DNA from: Cenococcum geophilum 1.58
Taxonomy: Eukaryota; Ascomycota; Dothideomycetes; Gloniales; Gloniaceae
Assembly (NCBI GenBank): GCA_001692895.1
Contig: KV748176.1
Location: 1,364,001 to 1,428,000 of the forward strand
Length of the DNA stretch: 64,000 bases
Reading direction: 5' to 3'
Part shown: piece after piece, positions 1-11,990 of the stretch
How the letters are laid out: each line of letters starts with the position of its first letter
Numbering within the stretch: position 1 is the stretch's first letter
Translations under genes and position numbers: made by a program
The notes under the pieces: generated by a model
Database searches by the model: none
Told to the model about the DNA's origin: nothing
The model's input: the letters and a program-made list of their open reading frames with translations, nothing else

Positions 1-1137
1 ATTTAGTGTAAAGAACGGTCCTAGTATATTTTAGTAATACGTTAATAATATACTTCGCGAATTCCTTAATATATTTGTTATTATATATATTAATAATATC
101 TTAATCTATTTATCTTTGCTTTTTAAGTATTAGAAGCACATCTAAATAGTCCTTAAACGCCTATAAGACGTGGGCTTATAATGCAATATTAAGAAATGTA
201 AGTTCTACGCATCTAAGGTTACATACTTAGGCCTAATTATATTCCATAATAGAATTAAAATAAACCTTAAGAAAATTACTATAATTATAAACTAGGAAAG
301 TCCTAGTAGTATATAAGATATTTAAAGATTTCTAGAATTCACAAATTTCTATTATTAATTTATTAATCACTTCTTAAAAATTATTTAGCTATTAGTAAGC
401 TTAATAAAAAAGAATATAAGATTTAAATGGACTACTAAATATAAATAAGCTTTTAATGACCTAAAGTATTATTTTATAACTACTTTAATTCTTACCTACT
501 TTAATCTGGACCTTAAATGCATTGTTAAAATAGACTTATCTAATTATGTACTAAGAGGAGTATTATTATAATATAATAAGAACGGTAAGCTACGCCTAGT
601 AGCCTTTCTTTCCTGGAAACTTACCCTACTAAATTAAACTATAAGATATATAATAAGGAACTGCTTATAATTATTAAATGCTTTAAATAATAGTGTCTAG
701 AACTTAAAGGATCGTTGTTTTTAATATGCGTATTAATAGACTATAAAAACCTATAGTACTTTATAACTATAAAGCAATTAATATAACGGTAAATTTATTA
801 GGCTAAATACCTTTTATAATTTAACTTTAAGATTATATACTAACCTAGCAAACTTAATTAAAAGCCTAACTTATTAATATAATAATTATAGGACTTACCT
901 ATAAACGACTTTAACGAACGGATTATAAATTAATTATAAATTTTACTGCCCCCTAAACGCTTTAAAAAATTATACCCTATATTTTTAGACGCGGAGCTTA
1001 ATAGAAATAAATTAATAGAACACAAATATAAGAATAACTTTTAGATAGTAAATATAATAGAAGCAATTTAAACAGAGAAATGGTAATATAAGGATATTAC
1101 ACTCGCTAAATATAAAATCCGTAATAATCGGTTATAC
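1..1137 (+). mobile_element. Element G (Ty3/Gypsy fossil), RT end and RNase H portion
   Basis: Plus-strand translation gives the end of a Ty3/Gypsy reverse transcriptase at about 110-260 (thumb and connection region) and an RNase H-like stretch at about 480-830 with the pattern seen after RT in Ty3/Gypsy pol. The copy is heavily decayed, with dozens of breaks, and is strongly TpA-rich as expected for RIP. The upstream half lies outside the window. It continues after element R at 7718 (integrase) and after element A1 at 43904 (pol C-terminus and 3' LTR). It is the oldest layer of the nest, because everything up to 43903 is inserted into it. Confidence 0.8.
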
Positions 1138-1394
1138 TGTGGTGGTGTAGATTGGACGTCGCCTACTGTCTTGGCATTTTCCTATATTTATAGAGCCTTC
1201 GGCTTCCTTCCTTCTTCTCTTATTATATATATAACACGACTCTACCAGTTATCGGAAATACACTCTTTTCTTTCTTTCTTACTAACTATTCTACTGACCG
1301 ACCGACCGACTAACTAACTAACCGACTAACCGACAGACAGACTGACTGACAGCACCGTGACTTTCCTATCTTAGAGAGGTCGTACCCTCCTATA
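1138..1394 (+). repeat. Left 257-bp LTR-like terminal repeat of R
   Basis: Begins TGTGGTGGTGTAGATTGG and ends at CCTCCTATA (CCTCCCACA in the other copy). It carries a TATA-like TATATTTATAG (about 1183-1193) and a GACC/GACT microsatellite (about 1297-1352). It is followed by TATTTTA and TGGCATTCC, a weak primer-binding-site candidate. The repeat matches the reverse complement of 7457-7713 at high identity, with differences that are mainly transitions. Confidence 0.85.
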
Positions 1395-1510
1395 TATTTT
1401 ATGGCATTCCACATAGGGACGACGGCAAGCTCTTTGGATTAGAAGTCTAGTGCTATATATATAGGAGACACACAGGAGACATATAAGAGATACGTAGGAA
1501 CATCCTACAA

Positions 1511-1564
1511 CTATAGAAGAACCGCTAGCTATAGAAGAACGACTAGCTGCGGAAGAACCGCCAG
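1511..1564 (+). repeat. Three-copy 18-bp tandem repeat in R
   Basis: Three consecutive units resembling CTATAGAAGAACCGCTAG, each 18 bp, just inside the left end of R. The unit is a multiple of three, so a reading frame passes through, but no product is recognised. Confidence 0.6.
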
Positions 1565-2199
1565 CTAGATAGATGAGATAATAGAAGAGAACCAGGCAAT
1601 ATTAAACAGTAAGGGGAACTAGGCAGTACCGGAAAAAGACAGGATAGCTAGACTTAACACATAGGCCAAAGAGTAGCAATAAGAAGTAAAAGACTGTAAG
1701 TCTGTTGACCTAAATCGGATGTTTTTGCCACCTTAACTTGGTTATAGGAAGAGAAGGGTCTCGGAAAGTTATGTGTAAGGATATTAGGCGAACCAGCGAG
1801 CCAATTAGACAACTTTAACCGGCGGTTAGAGTTACTAAGATCTACTACCGAGCATGGCCAGACCTTTATTAAAGATATAAAGACAACAAGCTAAGGGCTA
1901 ATTAATTAGATGGAAATGAGATTTAAGACATTTGGCAGCAAAGGAAGTTAGTACTGCTATTTACGAACAAAGGAGATAATACCGAGCAAGGTTGCAAGCA
2001 TACGAGATTAGATCTATCCTTAAAAGCTTTCTATTCTAGCTTAGCTTTATCCTCTTTTAAGTTATCCGGATTATATCAGCAGTAGCTCTAGAGGCGTTCC
2101 GTAAAGAAGTAGATATAAGTAAAAGCAAGAGGCTTAGTAGCACCCTACCGCGTGGAATAACGATAGGCTAAAATAGATGGACGTACCGAGACCCGGTGG

Positions 2200-3180
2200 C
2201 AGTAGGTAATAAAGATTCCGTACTCTTCTAGGAAGACCCCCCCTTAGGCGTCAAGAAGCAGGTGCCTTCCGTTAGGGATATAGCTGTATAAGTAGACCAG
2301 CCGCAGTATATACCTATTAAGGTCCCGCCAGGACAGCTATCTAGGACACCCTCTGTTAAGACTATAGCTATACAAGTAGACCTACCGCAGCGTTCACCTA
2401 TAACACCTAGGACCGATAACCCTTAGTAGACGAAGGATGTGAGCTGTAAGGACCACCTATAAGCTCCCGAGGAAGCTCTAGATGCACTACCCTATAACTA
2501 GTAGTTAACGGCTTAGGATAGGATCTACGTTATGACCCAGCCTATGCTAGCCCTAGGGACTATTGGAACTCCGTACTTTATAGAATAGGATGTGTTACAG
2601 TTTATCAAGCAATATAAACGACTATACGCCTAATATTACGTTACGAGTAAGGAGAAGCACTAGGGCCTTCCGGAGTACTGCGATTACTAGATAGGGATAT
2701 AGATCCGAAGCCTACCTAAGTTCGTAATTGGTAACTAGAGGGAGCTTATAAGAAGGCTTAGGACTAAATATTAAGCTAAGGACTACTACTAACGCATGGA
2801 GATAAGAGACTTTGTAGAAGCTTATATTTAAATATCTACAGAATAACTGGGCGACTTACGTTACTATATGCAAAATTTCACTAGTATCTTAGCTAAAGCA
2901 GTAGCCGCAGGAAACCTTACTAAGCGAGAGAAGGGGTGGTGGTTTATGCGAGGACTCCCTATTAAATACCGTAGGTATATAATAGAGAAGATAGGGGCCG
3001 TAGCAGACGAGCCTAGTACCCTTATATTTGAAAGACTAAAGGAGGCTATAGAGTTAAAGTTAATAGCTATAGAGGGCGCCGAGTGAATGGAAGTCTTTTT
3101 AGAAAAAGAGCTCCTAAATATCCAACTAATACAAGAGCTACGGCAGCAAAGAAATGAGCTTAACTGCTAAAGGGAAGGAA
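2200..3180 (+). pseudogene. Gag-like region of element R (fossil)
   Basis: Plus-strand translation resembles the capsid-like part of fungal Ty3/Gypsy Gag. It contains a segment like DVLQFIKQYKRLYA, a GLPEYCDY-like motif, then DLRYY, WWFMRGLP and a DEPSTL...LKEAIE tail, matching in order the usual pattern of a folded Gag ending before a basic or zinc-knuckle region. The longest open stretch is 2868-3086 (72 residues). The region is broken, with perhaps ten or more breaks. Known Gag proteins form virus-like particles, and nothing suggests this copy could. No zinc knuckle was securely identified downstream. Confidence 0.6.
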
Positions 3181-3339
3181 GACTTCTTAACCTGGCTAGA
3201 CTAGGTGTATACGGAGGAGCTCTAATATAGTAGCAGTTACCTACCGCGGATTAGGCTATAGCTTAAAGCCTAGCATAAAGATATAAGGACTGGCAGAACA
3301 GCACCTAAGCTCCCTTTATTCTGTAAGACACCCAACCTC

Positions 3340-3480
3340 CGTAAGACCCTCGACCCCTATAAGGCTCTTAATATCCGCAAGGCTTTTAATATCTGCAAGG
3401 CTTTTAATATCCGCAAGGTTCTTAATATCCGTAAGGTTCTTAATATCCGCAGGACTGTCGATATCCGCAAGATTCTACTG
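3340..3480 (+). repeat. Minisatellite in R, about 18-bp unit
   Basis: Roughly eight imperfect copies of a unit close to AATATCCGCAAGGCTCTT. Because the unit is a multiple of three, it makes an opposite-strand open frame of ILRTLRILKAL type, which is a by-product of the repeat and not a gene. Confidence 0.75.
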
Positions 3481-4229
3481 CCTTTAGACGGCCGTAGTGG
3501 GACGTATAGGGTTAGCAAGGCACATGAAGACAAGGCTGGCAGACCTGTTTTAGATACGGAGGTCACCGTTTTACTAAATTTAAATGCCAAGGCCTAAAGG
3601 ATCTCGTTTAGTAAGGATTTGTGCATTTATCTAATTAAGGAAGACTAGCAGCTAGGATACGCGATTAACCTAGACCGGAACTCCCGCGGCTTGGCAATAA
3701 AGGACAGCTAAAGGGTATTAAGAACTGGCTACGTACGTACTAAGGAACTAACCTAAATAGGCTAAGGAAAGAACAGACGCAGCAACCGGCTTTCTATAAC
3801 GGAGTAGTGCTAAAGAACAGTAACAAAATGCGTACGAACTGGGAGGACTGCTATTAAGTACGGCCTATAGACTTAGTAGTAACGCCCAGCTAGCAACGTC
3901 CGCAGACTCGCCCGACCCTTAGAGACAGCTGTACGGCTAGGACAATCATTAAGCCGTAGGCTTCGCAGTAGGCTCCGTAGTAGGTACCGCAGGCTCCGCC
4001 GTAGAAGAATGTACGATCAGGAGATTCTATCTAGATTAGGTCACGGCCTACGGATAAGACGGCTAAAGCTTAGAAGAAGAATGAATTGTTTAACCCTTAG
4101 AGATGGTCTTGGAGACGGACGCTTAACCAGGTTAGCTATTAACCCGCAGGCTCCGCAGTAGGTGTAGAATATTTAACTAAGGGATAGTTAAGTTCTAAGG
4201 TGGGGGAGAGGGTGCAGGTAACGGCCGTA
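3481..4229 (+). other. R interior without recognised gene
   Basis: Downstream of the gag-like region. Translation shows glutamine-, arginine- and proline-rich fragments and repeated CGCAG/GTAGG-type triplets (about 3940-4170), but no domain I can name. It may be the decayed C-terminal part of the gag-like gene. Confidence 0.4.
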
Positions 4230-6640
4230 TAAAAAGATTTTTATTTATCTGCTTAATTACTGTATTTCCTAAAGCTCCTTTTCTTATTTATTTTCTTAAT
4301 TATAATGCGTTAAGATGCGTTAATCACGACGACCTGCTACAGAGATGTTAGTTCAGCTTACCGCCTATTATCGAGCTAATAGCGATTTTCTATCCCGGGG
4401 ATGGAAAATCCTAATTGGTCCAATTAGCAATAGAGCTGGCAGAACTCTACACCGCCCCTAGAACTCGATGATGCAGCTACACGATAAGAACGGATACTAA
4501 GAGCCTTAATTGATTACATAGATATAGAGCCGATTGTATAACGTAGAGCTACACGTAGGGCCTTAATTAAATGACTGCACGGAAGCCTTGGTCAAACGAT
4601 TAACTATATAGGGGCCACGACTAGTCGAGGAATTAAATTAAGCAGAGCCTTGATATTAGCACGTCGCCGTTACTAAATTAAATCAGTTAAATGTTGTTAA
4701 ATTAGAGCCTTTGACCGGGCCGACCTTGTTCCTTAATTAAACGACGACTGATCGTAGCACAACTGTCACTGCCATCCGAATTTAGTACTGCGCTAGCTGT
4801 ACGACGAGAACGGATACTACGGCAAGGAGGGGACCTGTATAAGGGCAGTAGCATAATATTAGAAAACAAGCACCGCGGAAACGGTAAAGTAGTATATAAA
4901 GAGGCACTGCGAGATAAGAGAAGACAAGGATACTCTATAAAAGATTATATATAGGGCACAGCTAACCACCTTAGGCCTAAGCTATCCTTATGTGACTAAA
5001 GATAGGATTAAGCCGTGTCTGGCTAAGCTAGTAAAGGACTTTGTTAAGGATTATAAGGGAAGTAGGCATTGGACGTGTAGAAGCCAGCACTTCTTAGGGA
5101 TTGTCTTAATAAAAGGACTATATTATAGATATAAGGGCAAGGGATATATAATGGAGGTAGTTACAATAACTAAGAAGCTGTTACTAAATAGCTTTAAAGA
5201 TACTAAGGACGACTTAGATAAAGCGTAGAGCTAGTAGGACAATAACAAAGAGACTAAAAGCAGAAGATAACCCTAAGAAGGTTTTTAAGCTAGAAGAAGA
5301 TTAAGGATACGTAAGTATATAGCCAGCAGTAAGGGTAAAGAAGCAGCTACAAAGGACATCCTAAAAAAGCACTAGGCCTGCGAAAATGGTCTACTAGAAG
5401 CTGCCGCTTATGCTTATAAGAAAGTCTTAAAATAGGTCTCTAAATTAGACGTCTAGTGGATACTAAGAGCCTTAACTGACTACGGATGCAGAGCTCTAAT
5501 TAATTAACTACATGGATGTAAAGCTTTAACAGAATGACTGCACAGCTAAAGTCTTGATCGATTATCCGTAGATATAGAGCCTACGGATGTAGAACCTAGG
5601 TCGTATATACAGCAGAAGACACCTTAAGTCAAGCTAGTCAAATCCTGATTAGTCAAACGCCGCCTATATAAGCTAAGTCGTTAAATTAGAGCCTTTAGTC
5701 GGGCCGACCTAATACCCTATTTAAACGTCAGGCAATTGTATGGTTATAGTTAAATCAAATTAGTTACCCGTTGCCGTTAGACGTCTTCAATCAGCAGTCA
5801 AAGATCCTATAATGGTAGACACGCAGGCATGCAGGCACTAGGCCTAACCAGGAGATCAGTATACGGCCGGAAGAACGTTTTGGAGCCTCTGCGAGAGTCT
5901 CTTCCCTTAACTGCCCACCCCCTTATTGATTGATCGCCCGTCCCAACGCCTACGGATTGGTTAACTAGAACGATCTTTCCTGCAGATATAGATACGGAGC
6001 CTTACACAGAGTCTTACACGGAGTCGTATATAGAGTCTACGGATATAGAGTATATAGGTGCAGAGCCCTGATTGGACAACAGTACGGCAGCTTAACTGGA
6101 CGCCTATATAGGAGAAGCCTTAATTGAACGGCAGATGCGGAGCCTTGACCAACCGTACGTCTATGCGGAAGTTTTAATCAATTGTCTACGGGTGCAAAGC
6201 CTTAGCCGTATATATAGCAGAAGACACCTTAAGTCAAGCCAGGGCCTTACTAAATCTTAATTAGCTAAACGCCGTCTTTACATTCAAATCAGGACAGTTA
6301 GAGCCTTTAACTGGGCCGACTTTCTACCTTAATCGAACAACCGAACAATTAGTTGCAGCACGTCGTCGCCGACCGATTAGATAGTCTTCGGCTAGCAGTT
6401 AAAGCAGACATGTAGACCTACACGTAGATATGGACGCAGAATATGCAATGTAGAGTTACTAATGCATAGCTAGATGTATAGCCAGACGCATAGCCAGACA
6501 TATAGCTAGATGCAGGGCCTAATACAAAGCCACGGGCGGAGCCTTAACTAAGAAGCTGCGTACGATGCAGACCGATGCAGTGCTAGATGTAGAGTCTTAA
6601 TATTAAACAGCCAACTAAATAATTAGATTAAGCCAGAATC
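4230..6640. repeat. Degenerate repeat tract in R
   Basis: A long non-coding stretch in which motifs close to TACGGATGTAGAGCCTTAATTGACT recur many times in scrambled spacing, for example near 4490-4620, 5455-5610, 6000-6200 and 6520-6610. It also contains the palindromic module at 4340-4450 and one unassigned open frame at 4992-5228 (78 residues, lysine-rich, no recognised domain). Such filler is typical of large non-autonomous LTR derivatives, but I cannot name the family. Confidence 0.5.
4340..4450 (+). repeat. Palindrome-rich module, copy in R
   Basis: Contains GATTTTCTATCCC followed directly by GGGATGGAAAATC-type arms (about 4389-4416), then CTAATTGGTCCAATTAG, a 17-bp near-perfect palindrome. 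Related sequence is found in G (44457-44640), C1 (22700-22900) and C2 (49905-50095), which are otherwise different elements. Confidence 0.65.
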
Positions 6641-7436
6641 TCTACTATCTTAATTAACTACCCTGCCGCTACCGCTGCTGCTGTCACTATTCCGTCCAGC
6701 TATTTCGTCCTTACTGTCTTAACCGACTGCTCTGTCTCTACTGTTCTAGATCTATGTCGTTGCTAGATCTATTTTACTGCCAGGTCTGCTAAATTTTTTA
6801 TGCCGTTTAACTGTTCTAACCGACCTGCTCTAGGCCTAATGCTGTTTTGACTATTCTACTGCTGCTCTCCCAACCGCCATACCCTACCGTTTTAATCGCC
6901 CCGCCGCCACCCGACTAGCTGCCTCCGACCAACTGCTACCGACCGTTCTATTATTAACTGTTCTGTCACTGCTGTTACTGCTACTACTATATTAACCGAC
7001 TGCTGCTGACTGACTGCTATTGACCGTCTGCCGCTACCGAGATTTCTGCTACTAAAAGTTCTGCTGCTGGATATTCTACTGCTTACTAACTGTTAGCGTG
7101 TTCTACCGCCGACTATTCTATTTTATTTTACCGCGCTAACTATCTGCCATATTACTATTGCTACCACCGTTACTGTTGCTGCTGTTACTACTATTGCTAC
7201 TATTACTACTGCCGCTATTATTTCTGGTTTACTGCTGTCCTAGTTGCTACTAGTAGGAAGGTTAGATCTTAGCTATAGGTAACAAAAGGACACCGTAGAA
7301 CAGTTCTATAGGAAGGCTAAGGATATAGTTACCTACGTTTGTTTAGGGATATGCTTTCCTTTATCTATTCTGCTTTTGCTATACTCTTATTTTGCTATTC
7401 TTCTATATTGTAGAACGTTAGGGGACAACGTTCTTA
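6641..7436. other. Low-complexity CTG/CTA/CCG-rich tract and R 3' region
   Basis: From 6650 to about 7230 the sequence is a degenerate mixture of CTGCTG, CTACTG, TGTTCT and ACCGAC words with no stable period and no recognised coding content. From 7240 to 7436 no feature is recognised apart from the polypurine-like tract that follows. Confidence 0.5.
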
Positions 7437-7456
7437 GTGGGGGAGGTATTAAAATA

Positions 7457-7713
7457 TGTGGGAGGGTACGACCTCTCTAAGATAGGAAAGTCACGGTGCT
7501 GTTAGTCAGTCTGTCTGTCGGTCGGTCGGTCAGTCGGTTGGTCGGTCGGTCGGTCAGTAGAACAGTCAGTAAGAAAGAAAGAAAAGAGTGTATTTCCGGT
7601 AACTGGTAGAGTCGTGTTATGTATATAATAAGGGAAGAAGGAAGGAAGCCGAAGGCTCTATAAATATAGGAAAATGCCAAGACAGTAGGCGACGTCCAAT
7701 CTACACCACCACA
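7457..7713 (-). repeat. Right 257-bp LTR-like terminal repeat of R, inverted
   Basis: Begins TGTGGGAGGG and ends CACCACCACA; its reverse complement matches 1138-1394 along the full 257 bp. The homology also extends a few bases inward (TATTAAAATA next to it, TATTTTA next to the left copy). A purine tract GTGGGGGAGGT lies at 7437-7447. The open frame within it (7477-7680, minus) is a repeat by-product. Confidence 0.85.
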
Positions 7714-7717
7714 ATAC

Positions 7718-8649
7718 TATTAATAAAAGATAGTAATCCTAAATTCTAAACCCTTATAATTTAAGATACTTAAATTTATATACAATTCCCCTATAATAGG
7801 GTATCTAGGCTATATAAAGACCTATAAGATTATCTAACAAGTATAGTACTAGCTTATAATATATAACTATATATAAAAATACGTTTAAATATATAGAATG
7901 TGCGTATATAGGAAGACCTCTTATATAAAGAAGTAAGAAGTACTTTAACAATTACTAATTCTAATATAAAGATAGCGAGATATCTTAATTAACTTTATAG
8001 TTAACCTATCTAATAGTAATAGGTTTATAAATGTTATAGTAATTATTAACCGTTTTATAAAAATGCGATATATAATTCCTATAGACTTAATTAATGTAAT
8101 ATTAGTAGCCGAATATTTTATTAAGTACGTCTTTAAGTTATATAGACTTTCTAATTTAATAATATCTAACTATAGAAGCTAGTTTATTTTAGACTTCTAG
8201 TAAACCCTATATAAATAATTAAGTATATAAATATAACTCTTAACTGTATTTTATTTAGAGATAAACGGTTAAACTAAAATTATAAACGCGACTATAAAAT
8301 AATACCTATAAATATATTACTCCTACCTATAAAATAACTGGAAAAAGTGGCTATCTTTAACTAAGTTTATTGCGAATAATATATAAAACGAATTAATAGG
8401 CGTAACGCCGTTTTACACAACCTACGGATAAAACCCTTAAATTAGATTTAAACTATAATCTAAAATTAATATAATAGGACCTATAATTAAAAGGATTTAA
8501 CTAATTAACGTATATAAATTCGCTAATTAAATAAAGTAGTTAACGGAACTATTATAAAGTAAACTAGCATACGCTTAAATGGTATAGGAATGGCATATAA
8601 ATAAAGAATAAGCTCCTATATAGGACTTTAAGGAAGGTAATATAGTTTA
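7718..8649 (+). mobile_element. Element G, integrase portion (fossil)
   Basis: Plus-strand translation gives the Ty3/Gypsy integrase core (about 7970-8420), including stretches resembling the D...SD(N/R)G-type catalytic core, then a TPFYTTYG-like GPY-region and a KEGNIVY-like start of the C-terminal domain. It is broken, with dozens of RIP-type changes. The frame is cut at 8649 by the 5' LTR of A1 and resumes in sense at 43904. GTTTA at 8645-8649 is the left target duplication of A1. Confidence 0.8.
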
Positions 8650-9067
8650 TATTACGAACGCTTTAAGTATAATATTACAACTACTTGGGGAAGAGTTAGA
8701 AGAAGCTAGTTAGTTAATTTAGGCACAGTTTAAAATAAAGCCAATAGAGCTATATGATAAGGAATAGTAACTATATAACGTAATCTATATAATCTATAAG
8801 ATCTATATAATCCGCAATAGAGTAAATAGAGTATATATATATTATATATAAGAAGGATTTTATAAGAGTACGGTTGTGTATTTAAGGACTCTTAATCCCT
8901 ACCTAGATAGTTCCTTTCTTATAGTAATTCTTAGAATATAATTAGAGTTAATCTATTAGGCAACTACTCTACTAGTTATTATTATGTTGTTAACTTTAAT
9001 TTGTATTACCTATATACCTAGCCCAATAATAAGCCTATTATAGTTTCTACTATAAGGTTCTATTATA
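8650..9067 (+). repeat. A1 5' LTR
   Basis: Starts TATTACGAACGCTTTAAG (TGTTAC in the better-preserved copies) and ends GGTTCTATTATA. It aligns over its length with the LTRs at 13412-13835 (reverse), 40422-40845 (reverse) and 43475-43898. Confidence 0.85.
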
Positions 9068-11990
9068 TAATTACTACCTAGTTATAGTTTTAAATATAGA
9101 AAGTTAAATAATATACTACTAAAAGCAGCTACTATAACGCCATTAACGGCGGCAACTACTTTAAGGTTAGGAGGTAATACTAGTATAGCGGATACTAACT
9201 TATAGCAACCTATAACGGTTAGATACTTATAAAAGGTAGTTAACTAGTTAATAATAAATAATATAGCGCTAGAAGAAAGGGTTAATAGGATAAAAGCGGT
9301 AAGGATTAAGCTATTATTAATTAAGAGGTACTCGGGAGAGAGATTAAAGCTTAAAGGATTTCTTATATAAATATACTTTAAAGTTATATAAAAAGGGGCA
9401 AAGCTGCTAATACCTATAGATTAAATAGCTTATATAGGACTATTTCTATTAGGAAGAGCACTTAAATAGTTTAAGTTTTACTTTACGGAGATATAAGTAA
9501 ACGGAATAACGACTACTAACTAGGAGGTATAGTTTATATTCTTAAGCTAGAAAGGGTTTACGTAATAACTTACATAAATATTTAGAGACCTAAAGGCAGT
9601 AACTACGGCGGGAAGAAAACTCTAAGATATTATATAATAAACTTTAGCGATTAAGTATATAACACAGTTCCAGACGTTAGCTATATAAGTTAAGTGGAAT
9701 AATAGGGCGCTTATAGTATAGTATAAATAAGGACTTAAGGCTAAAGTCTAGAATATAATTATTCTAATAGAAGATATAGACGCCCTAAAAGAATTAATAG
9801 ATTAAGTAATTAAGATTAATAATTGGATCTACTAAAGGGAATAGGCTAAGAAAGGTTAGGATAGAATTCTATAATTATATAAGGCGTAGAGTATGTAATA
9901 ACTAAAGCTAAATTAAAAATTATAGTATGGCGTAGAGCTAATAGACCTAAGTAGTATTAAAAAAGCCTATAAGAGATGGAGTAAAAAGCTATAAAAACCT
10001 AGAGGTTAAGGATTTAGTAATTATAGGACTAAGGAGCAAAGACTAAACTAGGGATCTTAGTAGTAGAAGACGTTTAGGCGGACTCTATAGTAAAGTTAAT
10101 AGTTTAAAGATGGAGTTTATATAAATTATAGAAAATAAGGTTACTTTATAAGGGATTATAAAGATAGTTAGAGTTACTATATAATAAAGGGAACTAGATT
10201 AGTAGAAGATATATATATATAGAGGGATAGTAGTATACTACGAGGAATAAAGGAATGTTTAATTAAAAGTTTTACGTTTTGTTATAATAACGTATACCAA
10301 ATTTATAAAGATACTAAGTATAGCGTAAGCTATTAGCTATAGAAGCTAAAATCCTTAGAGTATAGGGGAACTAACGAACTAGTTTATAAATTAGATATTA
10401 AGGATAATAAATTTAATATAAGCGAAACATTTTATAATAATAAGGTAATAAAGGCAGCTTACTAGGAGTATATAAACCTTAAAGATATTATAAAAAAAGT
10501 AGAGGATAATTCCACTATAGAACAGGGAATATTAGTAGGGATTAAAACCCCACTAGATATAATGTCTATTACTTTATAAGACGTAAGAGAAGTAGGATAG
10601 CGAACTACTTTAGCACTTAATAAAGGCAAAAGGCTAAAGGCTTAAGATTCTTAAAACGAGATAAGAGATAATTAAGATTTTTAAGATAAGATAAGGTAGA
10701 CCTAAGGACCTATAACGGATGGAAACTAATAAAGTAAGGTAATAGCTTAGTTTAAGGATATATAAATAAGCTTAGGATAAAGTTTCCTATAGGCATAAGA
10801 CTCTCTAAATAAGATAAGTAAGATTTAAGACTCTTAAGATAAGATAAGGACACTAAGTAAGCCTAGTTAGACTAAGGTAGGAGTAAAGCTTAAAATAGAA
10901 GTAAGCTTAAAATTAAGAATCCTATAGAACTAAGACTTCTAAGTAAGGATAAAGACTATTAAATAAACTAAAATTAAGAAGTAAGAAGACTTTAAGGATT
11001 TACTCACAAGATAAAAACTAAAAGAGATTATAACCAAATTTAGAGTAAGAATTATTGCATAGCAAGAACAGAAATTAGATAAGAGATTTAATACTATAGG
11101 ACGTACTAAGGACTAAGTACTAGTATAAAGAATTACTAATAGGCCTAGAGTAGGCACACTAAGAGCTAAGTAGCTTACTAAACTAGAAGATAAAGAGGAT
11201 TTAGGGATTCTAACTAAGTTCAAGGAATAATATACTAAAGGCTATTATAACGTAGTAATAAGAAGATACTTTCTTACGGACAAGCTATATACACTTTAGT
11301 AGCTATACTAAAAGTAGTATAGGCAAAGACGTAATAATAAGTAGGAAGATTTCTATATATAGCTAGATAAAAAAGTTATCTAAGATTACCCTATTATAGA
11401 AAAGGCGATAAGTTATATTAAAGGAGCCTTAATTATAATATTAAAAGATTTAGAGGAATGTTTAGAGGACTAAAGAAATAAAAGGCGTATTTTAGTACCT
11501 GTAAATGAAGTCACAGCATTTAGATTAACACGATAGAGGTTTAAACTTAAGGACGAAGACAAGCTAAGAGTTAACCTAAGATACTAGGTATATTATACAT
11601 TGGTATAAACTATATGCGTGGATAATATATATAATATATATAGAGCACATAAGGATAAGTATTAAAAATATCCTATAAGAATATATTAGATAACTAAGGA
11701 ATAAAAATACCGGAATACTAAGTATATATATAGCTAGCATCTAATAAAAGTTTAAAAGTTAGGGGACTTAATACTTTAGCTAGAAAGATTCCTTATAGAA
11801 GAATGCCTAGATAGATAATAGTAGTGAGAATGCTTAGAGAATATATATTTATAATATATTAAAGACAAAAAGCAAACTAAGTATTAGTTAAAGGTGGACT
11901 AAGTATAAATAGGATTAAAGAGCTAATAGTTGGGAAAAGTAGAGGCCTATAGGACTAGAGGGANCTAGTAGTAGAGCCTTAGACCCTTAA
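9068..11990 (+). pseudogene. A1 gag region (fossil)
   Basis: Plus-strand Ty3/Gypsy gag-like coding remnant. Near 9110-9600 it shows the usual leader, a predicted helical segment, and a capsid-like pattern with F...GLFLLGRAL and F-x-F motifs. Near 11220-11460 is a second conserved stretch (RRYFLTDKLY and following). Between these lies an acidic, lysine-rich, repeat-like segment (about 10590-11000). It is broken, with dozens of breaks. The same region lies on the minus strand in A2. Confidence 0.65.

Larger units (their letters stand above)
1138..7713 (+). mobile_element. Element R: 6.6-kb element with inverted LTR-like ends
   Basis: The element interrupts the pol region of G: RNase H lies to the left and integrase to the right. 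A 4-bp duplication ATAC (1134-1137 and 7714-7717) flanks it. Its two 257-bp ends are near-identical but in opposite orientation, each starting TG and ending CA or its decayed form TA. Inside are a Gypsy-type gag-like region (about 2200-3180), a minisatellite (3340-3480), a long degenerate-repeat tract (about 4230-7240) and a polypurine-tract-like GTGGGGGAGGT (7437-7447) next to the right end. I see no polymerase, integrase or transposase. It could be a non-autonomous Gypsy derivative with one LTR flipped, or a TIR element carrying a captured gag. It is a broken fossil. Confidence 0.7.

Noticed and set aside
3357-3590. 77-residue minus-strand frame with ILRTLRILKAL repeats
   Set aside because: Translation of an 18-bp minisatellite; looks leucine-rich-repeat-like only by chance.
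7477-7680. 67-residue minus-strand open frame
   Set aside because: Lies wholly within the R terminal repeat and its GACC microsatellite.
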